Positions 40,880 to 51,793 of a stretch of DNA of 64,000 bases are shown piece by piece (positions within the stretch are counted from its first letter, which is position 1; every line of letters begins with the position of its first letter). Position numbers and translations under genes: made by a program. The DNA lies in the NCBI GenBank assembly GCA_022701365.1, contig JAKUHH010000389.1, positions 744,001-808,000 of the forward strand. The letters are read 5' to 3'. Source of the stretch: Mycocentrospora acerina. Lineage: Eukaryota; Ascomycota; Dothideomycetes; Pleosporales. Below the pieces are notes generated by a model. The model saw only the letters and a list, made by a program, of their open reading frames with translations, had not been told where the DNA came from and made no database searches.

Positions 40880-43800
40880 ATGTCGCTGCCATGCACGCCA
40901 AGATGGCCTGCAGATGAGGCGGGTGTACCAAAGGTAGATGGGGACGAATCCTTTGGTGAATTGCTCGACAAACTATGCCAGCAAGCATCTGCACATCCAC
41001 AGCATTTAACGCCTGACTAACCAGGTCACAGATATTTTGAGTACTCAATCAGGCTTCCACACACTTTTGAAGACCTTCGCAAGAGCGAACACGGTCGAGT
41101 TTTGCACCCACTCATTCTTCACCTCTCCACAAACGTACACCATCCTGCCCTCGTTTCTGCACTGCTGTATGTTGCCCCCAAACCACGTCAATGTCGCCGG
41201 CAAACTCTACTTTTTGAACAGTAAAGGAAGGTGATTTGACTCTAAATAGGGCACTCAGGGGCTATTTTTCTACCCTCGAAGAAGCCAGCGACGACCCAGG
41301 TGTCAATCTGGCGAGAGGATATGCATGTGAATTTGTTGCCTGGCAATTCCTCAACAACCTGACAGATAGGGATATCATAGATTTTCTTCTTGTCGAGCTG
41401 CCACCCGCAACCTCTCCTAGCGGTGGTAATTCTGCTCAAAACGGATACGATGGCAGCCAGAGTGACCGGAACGCGACCCAGTCCAGTGAACAAACCCCTC
41501 TCTTGAGTAGCTCTAGCTCCGATTACTTTGGCCGTAGAAACGAACCCGGCGCTAACGCACAGCTGAACTCGTTGACGTCTAACTGCGAGAATCTCAGTGC
41601 GCTCGAGATAGCCTGCGTTACAGGTTCAAAGAAGTTCTTGAGTCAACGACCTGTACAAAAGATCATTAATGGAGTCTGGCGGGGTGATATTGTCTTCTGG
41701 GAGACGCTCAGCGTGAACTCAGTCAAAAAGCCGAGTAAATACAACCGCAAACAGGCTGATCCATTCTGCCGCCTACGAGTCCCTCTCTATTTGAAGGTTT
41801 TCGAAACCCTCTTCTTTGCAGTCTTCTTAGCGTTATATTTCGCGGTTCTTGTACATCGGAACGAAACCAGAGTAACTGTTGCTGAAGTTCTCCTCTACTT
41901 CTGGATCGCAAGCTTTGCTTACGATGAATTCGCTGATTGGATAGATGCTGGACAGGCCAGCTTCTACGCTTCGGATTTTTGGTGGATGTGGGACATAAGC
42001 ATAGTCGTTGTAGGCACTATCTTCTGTGCACTGAGGATTGTCGGCTTGAAAAAAGAGTCCGCTTACATCATTGATCTGGCGTATGATGTTCTTGGTCTCG
42101 AGGCCCTCTTTCTTGTGCCGCGTATATTCTCCCTTCTTAGCCTGAACCGTTATTTCGGCACCTTGGTAAGCACTTTGCACCCCCCTTCGGACTTCTCGTA
42201 CACCTCGTTTGTATGATCAATAGCTTCATTTCGATAACTTAACTTCCCGTTGTTTGTGCAAGTCAAGCTAACAAAGCGACAGATTCCCTGCCTCAAAGAA
42301 ATGGTTAGTGTTCCAACACACGCTTGAGTAAGAAGCGAGACAAACTTACCATGCAATAGACCAAGGACTTCGTCAAGTTCCTTTCGCTTGTCATCATCCT
42401 TTACTTTGGATTTCTTACCACTTTTACACGATTGGCTCGCGACCAATTCACGCCAAAGGAAATGGTAGGTACTATATATCACAAAGCTAGTTTTATTGCT
42501 AACTTGCGTAATACAGAGCTGGATACTGATCAAGGTGTTCTTTGGGTATGCACATCTGCGTTACAGTCATGTATTAGTTGGCTGACTTCTATCATCAAGA
42601 TCGAGTTACCTAGGATTTGATGTCGCTGGAGACATGTGAGTTTTTCCCGCTTATAACCTTTTTTTTTCTAACCCAGATCATAGATCGCCATTCTTTGGCC
42701 CACCACTGATGGTAAGTTTATCAGAGACAATTTCATGGCCATACTGATAATCGGAACCACAGTTGATTTTCATCGTCTTGACCAATATCTTACTTATCAC
42801 GAGTTTGATCTCACTTCTGAGTAACTCCCTAAGCAAGGTAAATCCAACCCCAACAAATTTTTGTTGGTTTTGAACGATCTGTTCTACACAGTACAGCTGA
42901 GCCACGATATCTAACAAAAGCGCTGACTTGAGCTAGATCCTGGATCATGCACGTGATGAGTATCTTTTCATGTAAGTGTATTTTCTGCGAGGCGTCTTTC
43001 ACTACCATCTCTGACCGCAGCACGTACTCAGCTACTCTGTCTATGTTCTTGAAGCATCCTCATCGAATCGTTTAACTTATTTCTTGCCACCCCTTGTAAG
43101 TGAATCTCCAATTTTTTTGTACCGGGTGTTTCAAGCCAAACATAAGCGCCCAGGTCGCCAAAACGGTCACCAACATAGCCTCGGAAGACCCAACACTAAA
43201 CTCTTCTTATCCTCAACTGCATGGGTCTTGCTGTTGCTCGGGTGAATGTAGTGGATATAAATCGGGGGTTGACATGTCTATCGCCACAACACTCCAGCTG
43301 AGCCTCCTTCAGCCGCTCAGGCTTCCCCAGCTCGAAAAAAACTTGGAAGAGTTATGTGCCTCAGGTTGTGATGTGATGTCTCAATAGAGAATTAGACAAT
43401 GCCACTTTTTTTTGAACACGAGGCTGACTCTGGGTAGAACCTCATTCCGCTTTTTCTCCGCCCCTTCCGACTTTTCCTGCCCTCGGAAAGCTTGAGAAGC
43501 GCTCGAATCGTGCTGCTCAAGGCCACGCACCTTCCGTTTGTTGGCGCAATCTGGGCATATGAGCAGCTAGTAAACTCTCGCAAGCAGAAAACGGGACTGT
43601 TGTCATTCAGCGGACCTCAAACGCCAGTGTCAACAAGAAGACCTCCTCGATTAGCCATCAATTCGCCAAGCTTCTTGACCGCAGATCTGGAAGCGACACT
43701 GGTTCCACCTTTCAAATTATTACAAGCCAATCGACCATCCACTAGAGCAGGACTCTCGGAACAAGATGCCCAGTTGAAAGCGCTGGTCTTGAAGCTAACG

Positions 43801-43884
43801 AGTCGAGTGGAGGAGCTCACAGCTGTAGTATCGCGGCTCCAACAGCAAAGCGAACCGAGTGACGACGTGAGTGAGGCCGCTTGA
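40880..43884 (+). CDS. YVC1: Vacuolar TRP-type calcium channel Yvc1
   Basis: Twelve predicted exons: 40880-40980, 41032-41166, 41250-42165, 42283-42303, 42360-42464, 42517-42545, 42600-42635, 42684-42711, 42763-42837, 42938-42972, 43032-43095 and 43438-43884; 663 residues. Family sequence is restored at each join: VHHPALVSALL to ALRGYFSTLEEA, RYFGTL to IPCLKEM, FFG to SSYLGFDVAGD, then SPFFGPPLM, NILLITSLISLLSNSLSK, DHARDEYLF and NLIPLFLRPFRLFLP. A soluble N-terminus precedes the six-helix channel region (from about residue 235), and the C-terminus ends in a coiled coil. Yvc1 releases Ca2+ from the vacuole on osmotic or redox stress. Oddities are a likely GC-AG first intron, a 21-nt exon, and a 342-nt intron 11. 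Confidence 0.9.
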
Positions 43885-44651
43885 TGGCCGGCGCTTCTAA
43901 CCATACATCGCAATGCAAGCGTCAGCAAATAACAATGAAAACCACCCTTTCGAGGGAAAAAAGCAGGATGCTTACAACTGTTGGTCTTTACAGCACTGAC
44001 AAATCAATGTGATGATATCGAAACACTAGTTAGACTTGGATGGAAAACGATCAATGAAAACTTCGGCACGACCGAATAATTGGTGCACACAAAATCTTCA
44101 CTCCTGACTGATTCTAGCCGAGAAAAAGTTCGCTGCAGCCTGGATTCAGCCGCCCTTCCCCCCTCCGCGTCTCAAGCTGCAGGCGGCGCAAATCTCATTT
44201 GTGTTCGGCCCGCTCAGGCATTCCCGAGAGCTTGGGTCAAGTCCTACTCCCCGGTGGCGCCACAACATCCACTTATGCCGGGATTCCTTGCACAACTTTT
44301 GGGTGCTGTGCCATTGCATGCACCCTCCCCACCATAGCCCTCCGCGAGACAAACCCATGCAGCTAACAGGCGCCTGCCGCCTGCGCGGCTCGTGCTTCCT
44401 ATGATCATGTCTTTCCTTGTGTGGAACAATCTCCGAGTCTGCCTCGCCCTTCAAAAGCACAGCAATCGAACGTGTTGCCCTGAGAATACGCCGCCGCAAC
44501 CCACTGAATCGACTTCCTATCTTGGATCTACTGAGGTGTTCTCCGCCTTATTTCACACACTTATATTCCAACCCAAAGCCTGATTTTCCACCATCATCAA
44601 TTGTGTTAGCCTACTCAACTTCACTGTATATTCAGCTCGTACTCTTTTCTT
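43885..44651. other. Spacer between YVC1 and the C2H2 factor
   Basis: 767 bp. The right 200 bp are T/C-rich, ending in TTCTTTTGTATCATTCTTCC before the start of the transcription factor. The middle is GC-richer, with 110-117-codon frames on both strands that lack features. No RNA gene was seen. Confidence 0.5.
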
Positions 44652-45755
44652 TTGTATCATTCTTCCATCATGTTGGGGTACTCAGGCCACACGACACCTC
44701 CCTTCAATTCGCCTTACCAACATCACACATCAAAGCCGTCGCTACTTGACTCACCATATCCCTCTCCAAATCGAGTTGAGCCCGGATCGAGATATACAGG
44801 CGGCCTTGGACTCTACAACTATCAGCAGCATTGCTTACCACCAACGCCGCAGTCCTCTCCGACCTGGGTTAATCACTCATCTAGTGGAGCTTCCCCACTT
44901 GTGTCCGGGGCTCTTGCAGATCCTTGGACCTCAGGAGCATTCGAACACCCAGTGTCTCATTCGCCTCAGTCTTGGAGCTCTGCGCATACATCGCCTCGCT
45001 CTTCGTTATCATCTAATACACGGGAAATGTCCGTCTTCTCTCACGCCAGCTCCGATACAACCTATACGGGGGCGTGGACAAGTGCGTGTTACGACACAAA
45101 ACAGGCATCTCATATCGAGAGCATGCAGTTCTCATCACAACAACAACTGGATGCTGCGTCCAATCAGTTGAATGCTGGCGGATTTTCGTATGGCAACGGA
45201 TATGGGCCTTCAGCCATGGCCACGATCGAGCCGTTGTCTTCAGTTGACTACAAGGATCAAGAGTACGAGCAACCGACTCCAGAGGGAGCCGTCGCAAGTC
45301 CACATCTTGAAGCTCGACCGAGACACCCTACCACGAGTGTACCGCGGGAGCGATCGCGCAATCCAAGACACACTGATCCCGCCAACGCCGCATTCCGCTG
45401 TCACATCTGCCCTGAGAAGGGATTTGCAAGGAGATACAACTACAATCAGCATATGCTGACGCATGAGGCCTACCGAAAGAAGGACCACGTCTGCCCTCAT
45501 ACAGACTGCTTGAAAGCGTTTACAAGGAAAACAGACCTGGTTCGACATAACGTCAGTGTTCACCTTCAATTGAAGGAGTTCAGGTGTGTGAAATGTCCGA
45601 AGGACTTCTCGCGCAAGGACACCCTACGCAGGTCAGCATGCTTCTACCGTCATCATTACATCATTCACTAACGCCCTTCTAGGCACGAAGAAGACGGGTG
45701 TTCTCGTCGTCTGCAAGTCCACGTCGGGGCTGATCAAGCGTTTGCACGACTCTGA
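44652..45755 (+). CDS. C2H2 zinc-finger transcription factor
   Basis: Exons are 44652-45631 and 45683-45755 (51-nt intron), giving 350 residues. A second ATG at 44670 (MLGYSGHTTPPF) would give 344 and may be the true start. The first 240 residues are Ser/Pro/Gln/Tyr-rich and probably a disordered activation region. Three fingers follow near the C-terminus: CHIC...HMLTH (C-X2-C-X13-H-X3-H), CPHTDC...HNVSVH (C-X4-C-X12-H-X4-H) and CVKC...HEEDGC, where the last ligand is a Cys, giving a C2HC-type finger completed across the intron. The protein stops about 20 residues after the fingers. No close named homologue was recognised. It is followed by the largest gene-free stretch in the window. Confidence 0.85.
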
Positions 45756-48049
45756 ACGGAATAAGGAATGAATAAATGTGCGTCTTACTGCCCTAGCAAC
45801 GGCATGACAACAGATGGGAAGGTTATTTTCTTTTTTATTGCGTCACTATAGCGTGGGCACCTCTTTGATATTAGGGTTGCATTGAGCACACCCCCTGGCG
45901 TACGTAGCAGTAAGGCATCGAAATGATGTCCTGGGTGGTTATTTGTGTCCGTCTTGCGTCGCATTTAGCTATAGATTCCCACAATGTATTTTTCTCCGTG
46001 CAAAATCGTCCACACCCTGAGAACATTCCGTAAAAGCACTACGTTCAAAGTGCAAAACGGCCTAGAGAATGTACGTGCGTAGGGCAGGCATTGTATGATT
46101 GGCACGCACCACCCAAGATCGATCCTGGAGAGCAAGCATGGGCCACACCGTTTTCTATGCAACCGCGCTTCAGCCGGAGATCGCTGCCGCAAGCCCAGGA
46201 TGCATGAGCTATGGTAGAAAATGAATTGCATGGATATGAGCGCAAATTTGTCGATTCAGCGCTTAAAAACGCATGCTACCCTGCAGCGTCACACACCCCA
46301 GATCGCTCATTCGACAACGATGCGCATACGCCTGAGGCACAGTCCCATCTTTCCCTGATTGGGCCTTTTTAGTGCGATTAGACGCAGGATTCCCTTGAGT
46401 TGGTTATTACCTGTCATTCCGGTCAAGTTTAGCCTCCTGCAGCTGCCTTTTTGGGCATGGCACGCGGCGGCTGTCGTAACCCAAAATGGCACTAGGATCA
46501 TGACTCGGACGGCAACTCGTTTAGACCACAAGCTGATGGTCTCGGAAGTCTTGGGCACTGGCTGATGGCGCCTTGACAGCGCTTAACGGATGGCCTGTGT
46601 TTTGCCATGTCTTATCATTCCCCACATCGGCTCGCTGCGCTTGGCAGCTAGTCTCGTCGCGTCACGGCTTCTATTGTTCTCTGGTGTGGTTGATTCTTAC
46701 CTTCTCCGTCTGTACACGTCTCAGTTCTGCATGTGCACACGGTAAAACTAACCTCCATTTTCCCTGGCTCATCCCGGGCCTTTGGGTTTGATTGCAACTT
46801 ACAGCGAGCACTTCTAACCCTTGTAGAACTGCCGTCTTGCCGTGTTGTTCAGCTGCCCACGCGAGGTGGCCATCACGTCACTGATTGCTTTTGCTGTCTT
46901 TCGAAACGATGGTCACATGACCCTCATAGCATGTGGGTCAACGAATGCACTGACGGGTGGTGCCGTCATTGTCATCTCCTTGTCAGAACGGGGCAGCCCT
47001 GTCAGCGCAACTGGCAAGATGGATGTTTTTCAATGGCGTCAGGGGCCGAGCCACTGATCTCCTAATGGAGACAATCGGCAAGCAGCGTCTATCTCCGGCA
47101 AGGGTCAATGGCTGCCAATGACATCTCACCAATAACATCACACCTATTCTGATCAATCAGCAAGACGACCAAGTACCACTGTGGGTCATGTCCCCCTCAA
47201 GTACGCATATCAAGACCTGTACTAGGAAATAGGTCAGGATATCATGCGAGACACAGCAAGATTGTCATCTCTCCCGCCCGGTGCCTGCAGCGGGTGTCAC
47301 TGTGGCCTGATGACGGCTCGCCGCCCGGGCTTCGTATCTCGCGTCGAATGATAAAGGGCCGTCCTGATCGCAAATATACTCGGGCCTACTCGACGCGTAA
47401 GCAGCGTGCGTGCCATATTGTAATCTCAGAGAACCATAGCAGTTGATATGCAGTAGGACTCGGAAAAACACTCAGTCTCGTTCCGAAAAAACATATTCGT
47501 TCGTTCATCAAGGGAAATACCAAGCAACAGAGAGCCTCTGGCAATCTCTGCATCATATTTGCGAAAAGCCTCTGTACTATGATATCAGGTGCTGCTTCAC
47601 ATCAATGACATTGATTTGGCACTATTACAAGAAGTGTCAAATGATATGGCCCTCTGGTGTATCCATATCTACTCTTCGAAGAATTATCTCCTTATTGTCC
47701 TCGATGATCAACCACTTGCACTCAAGACTGAGCGAGCTCACTGGTGATTTACCGCAGTCAACTTAGTACACCAACCAATTTCTGCCACTTTTTTTCTTAA
47801 TTCTGGTCGGCGATGTTCAGTAATACTGCAATAGAAGCTGATTTATTTCATGGTTGAAGACGTTTCAATCAATACTTTTCGCCTCACAGGACTTATTCGG
47901 AAAAGGCGCAGCTTGGTTGAGCGCCACAGTTGAATGCTAGGAATAACACGAGAGCATACCAAATAAAGGCACATTGAGGCGCATAGGATAAGCGCGAAAG
48001 AGAAGCGCGTGCAGCCGCCACCTCCCTTCTCGCTTAACATGACTGATAG

Positions 48050-48118
48050 CCGCCGGGCGGATAATAAACGCGACTACCGAGATGCCGCCTGCGAACTGCA
48101 CAACTAAGCGCCCGGCGG
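48050..48118. repeat. 10-bp GC-rich inverted repeat with CCG/CGG triplets
   Basis: CCGCCGGGCG at 48050-48059 is the exact reverse complement of CGCCCGGCGG at 48109-48118. Each arm carries CGG/CCG triplets, the half-site of Zn2Cys6 regulators. The loop is 49 nt. It lies in the middle of the gene desert. Confidence 0.5.
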
Positions 48119-50429
48119 AGATCTGTTCGGTTAGCGCGTGTAAGACGCACCCAAAACGAACGTCACGATCAGGCAGTGACTATCAATGCCCACAACGATA
48201 AGTGTCACAGCTTGATTATTGTCACTGAATAGAGTCCCCTGAAATCTAGCCACGTGTATTGATGACGGCGACTAGATACGTCTTAAAAAGCAGCCAAATC
48301 ACAGCGTTAGCGTACCAATAGTCGAGCGCACTTTGCCGAGCACCCTGCTTCATTGAGGATACAACAAAACAAGGGACTCTTGTCATCATAGAATCTAGTG
48401 GCATTACAAGTGGAATGGTTTGTGGAGTACATGTGAAGATATTCCGTAACGCTAGCACAAGCGGGCGACCAGTATCCCCGTACACCGGAGAATCTTTGCA
48501 AGGATGACATCTTCTCCATCTAAACTGTCTCAAGGTGCTCAATCCCATTCCCCCAGTGTCTACAGAATCCGAATGCTTATAGAATTTTCCAGAACTAGCG
48601 CTGCCCATTGCTCGATTCAGAGCTGTACAAACTCGATTACAGATTTGTCATCTGAAGCCTCGGCAAAGATTTCAATCCTGGAGCCCGACATGATGGAACA
48701 GTTTGAACCAACACTGACTTGATCTGGTTAGGCTCGTATACAATATGCCGTTTTGGTGGAGCCGCAAGGACGACACTTTGTTGTTCCCCGACCAATCGGA
48801 GATTGGCCGGAGTTGTCCCGTTTTGGAAAGGACAGCCTCTTGGCCATCTCTTCTAGCGATGTGCCCACCTACTCCACTGCCCAAAGAACGGCTCCTTGCG
48901 AGTTTCAATTTTGTGCTATATGATCCCGCTTGCTATACCCGAACGCCTGCGGCTTTTCCCGCAGGTAGTCGGCAAATGAGTTGAACCACGGTGAATGACG
49001 TTGAACGCAATCCCGAATCATAGTGACTGGCAACGTTTACAGCAAAATCGGCAGCGTTGTGAGATGCATTCCTTTTTTGGGTGTTTGGCCGATACGAGCA
49101 GGTATCCAGATTCCAGGTAGATTGGTCCAGATCGACGTATTGCGCACCTCAAGTACACGTAGTTGTTTCCAGCACACTGGTAAATGAAGGAGCGAAATTT
49201 CTGTCTGCCGCCGCATCCTAAAGAGCTATACGCCCACACGCCTCACGCGCCCTTACGTCTCCCCCTCCCCCTACATCGCGAAAAATCTCGGACACTTATT
49301 GAGTCGTTCGGAAAAATACGCTTAGTCATCTGCAAAAGTTTCCGGTACGGATTAGTCGTCACATGTCAAGCGAATCGGGTGCGAAAGATGTTACGTTCAA
49401 CACATGGCGAGCATCAACCAACCCCTCGGCCGAACAATGCATAACTAAGGTTTCTTCGATGCTCTCTTCACCTAACACACAATTTCAGCTTTTGATGTTG
49501 AGCAATTCGAACACTGACGTCTGCTTTACCTATAAGACTAGCGTGTGCCCCGATCTTCAGCCTTCCTGCACAGCAGCGTTGTGGCACAGTCGGATGAAGC
49601 TCTGCCTGCAACTTCCCGCAGCCGTTGAGGATGAGGAGCGCTGACTTGGCTAACACGCGTCTGTGCCGCCTCGTGGAGTCTGGCGTTCTAAGCGAGATGA
49701 TGGATTCCTTGTGCATTTGGCAGCAATTCCATAGTCAAAAACACTGTTCGGGCACTTTCAACATTGGTTTGATGAGACGGCATCAACCGTTCGCAGCCAT
49801 CTTGCTGCAGCATTTTTTCCTCAAATCATTCCAAACCATTAAAGTCCACAAGCCTGGGCTCTACTCGCATGTGATTCAATCCCAGCCTCCAAAATAGTAT
49901 ATCGCGTTCCTGCGAGCATTTCTGGCATTCAATGCAGGAACACAATCACGCAATGTGAGAGACGCAAAAAACTCCAATGCCGCAAGCATATCCATGGCAT
50001 CGACCTGGCAGCCGTTTCACTAGACAAGATAGGTTCTGTTGAGGTGTGATAGAGGATCAGCAATGCTATTGTTCATCTATTGACTTCCACTTGAGCTGAG
50101 CATGGCGCTTCGATACCCGTGTTTGGGGCTCGTTGACCCACTTTGCTGTTACCATCCAAGACTGATAGATAGGCAGACGAGTAATGGTGATGAAAACTAT
50201 TCTATTGTTGCCAGATTCGAACACTTCAGCAAGCGCGCGGATGAAGCGGAAACGCAGTGCGAGCATGCGGCACAGAACTTTATCTCGTCGCCCCCCCCTC
50301 CTCTCCGACACCCAAACACGTTCTCACCATGCGTTTTCTCACCTCGATCGTCGCACATGGGACTTTGAAACCGCGCATATCTGCAAGTGCATGTTGAATC
50401 GGGGGGCAAGGGTTGGTCAAGCGCGCGTG

Positions 50430-50720
50430 TCTTGGGCTCGCATACATGCACAAGCGCGCACACGCACACGCATACGCGCCTGATCTCTCGTGTCATGCCC
50501 ATCTCTCTCGAATCGACAACTCTTGTGGATGCAAGACGCACGCACGCACACACACATGCACGCATATGCTCCACAGCAACGTCTCTCCCAGCCTTCCACA
50601 CCGCAGTGTCACGGCAGCTTTGCCACCCACTCACCCCTCCCCCTTGCCTTACCTTACCCCCTTCTCCTCTTCCTCCTCCACGCACATGCCCACCAAAACC
50701 CGCACGCCTGGTCTGCCCGC
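50430..50720. repeat. CA/CG-rich low-complexity tract
   Basis: Dense ACGCACAC, CACACACATGC and related alternating purine-pyrimidine words, particularly at 50450-50480 and 50530-50570, followed by a C/T-rich stretch. Alternating CA/CG tracts of this kind can adopt Z-DNA. Long open frames on both strands result from the lack of TA-containing codons. Confidence 0.6.
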
Positions 50721-51150
50721 ACGCAGACGCGTATGCATACTTCCCCCTTCCCCCAATCTGATCGAAAGCCTCTCCACTCCACCAACTACACCCATGCAAA
50801 AAGCCCTCTGATACCACACCGTCTCACTCCCCGCACACACATGCCCAATCAGCCCAACCCGCATATCTACATACATGCCTACCCCTACATCTACTCTCTA
50901 CTCCTTCTCCTCCTCGAATCGAAGTCTCACTCGCCGAGCACTCGAAACGAATACCGCATTCAAGGAGCGAGTGAGTATATGCCGGCCAGCCGGCCAGCCA
51001 GTCAAGCCAGTCTTCCACGCTTACAGCGGATGACGGACACATTATCCGTGTAGGTACTTTTAATCATCTTTACATTCATCCATACATTTCTTCTATTCGG
51101 TTCGATTCGCTGCACGGCAAGACGAACAACGGATCACGTGGTGAGTTTAC

Positions 51151-51287
51151 CAACCTTCCTACCTACCTACCTACCTACCTCCCTACCAGCCAACCTTGTT
51201 TGGAAAGTTGATAAGTAAGTAAGTAAGTAGGTGAGTAAGTAAGTAGGTAAGTAAATAAGTAAGTAAGTAAGTAAGTAAGTAAGTAGG
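51151..51287. repeat. CTAC and AAGT tetranucleotide repeats in a hairpin-like arrangement
   Basis: (CTAC)n at about 51156-51186 is separated by about 25 bp from (AAGT)n with AGGT variants at 51212-51287. CTAC can pair with the GTAG variants of the right-hand array, so transcripts or single strands could fold imperfectly. The arrays may have arisen from an inverted duplication followed by slippage. Confidence 0.65.
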
Positions 51288-51726
51288 GGAACATTGGTGT
51301 GTGTAACACAAGTTAAAGCAAGTGTACATGTTGAGAAATGGTCGTTTGCATTCTTCAAAGGGGGGAGTGGGGAAATGTATACAAAGCATGTAGAAACATG
51401 TCGATGAATTTAATATCATGTGTGTGTGTATGATTTTCTGATTTCATCTGCTAGAATGATGACGCTTGGTGGTGATGTCTACATGTACGTACCTTTTTAG
51501 CTACGGCAGTATGAATGTCGGGCCTTTTTTATGTGTGTAGATTACCGATTGTTTTTAATCAGGGTGGGTAAGTGGATTGTCGAGTACTTTTCATGTAAAT
51601 GTTATGACAGTAAAATTGCTGATTTGCACTCTTTGCGTAAGAGTTTGAGAATGACGTGCTTTTAATTATACATTGCTAAATATACATGTAAATCGTCAGG
51701 TCGTGATATACGTTCTCGTTTTTGCT

Positions 51727-51768
51727 CTCATTCTCATTCTCATTCTCATTCTCATTCTCATTCTCATT
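51727..51768. repeat. CTCATT hexanucleotide microsatellite
   Basis: About seven tandem copies of CTCATT, immediately before the AT-rich 3' end region of the PI31 gene (transcribed leftward). Confidence 0.85.
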
Positions 51769-51793
51769 AAATTTAAAAATCTAATTTCTTCAG

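Larger units (their letters stand above)
45756..51793. other. 6 kb gene desert between two convergent genes
   Basis: No convincing protein gene. Frames of 60-206 codons occur, but none shows a domain, a plausible intron chain or non-repetitive composition. The longest pair (50197-50817 minus and 50490-51053 plus) are translations of a CA/CG-rich tract. The base composition is close to that of the genic parts and not AT-depleted as in a RIP-mutated transposon. Notable parts are a CCG-type inverted repeat (48050-48118), a CACGCACA-rich tract (50430-50720), CTAC and AAGT microsatellites (51155-51287) and a CTCATT repeat (51727-51768). It may host long non-coding RNA or 3' regulatory sequence of the zinc-finger gene. 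Confidence 0.55.

Noticed and set aside
48246..48608. 120-codon minus frame in the gene desert
   Set aside because: Has a hydrophobic C-terminus but no recognisable family, no extension by plausible exons, and poor start context.
50197..51053. Overlapping 206-codon minus and 187-codon plus frames
   Set aside because: Both are translations of a CA/CG/CT-rich low-complexity tract; composition-driven, no conserved feature.
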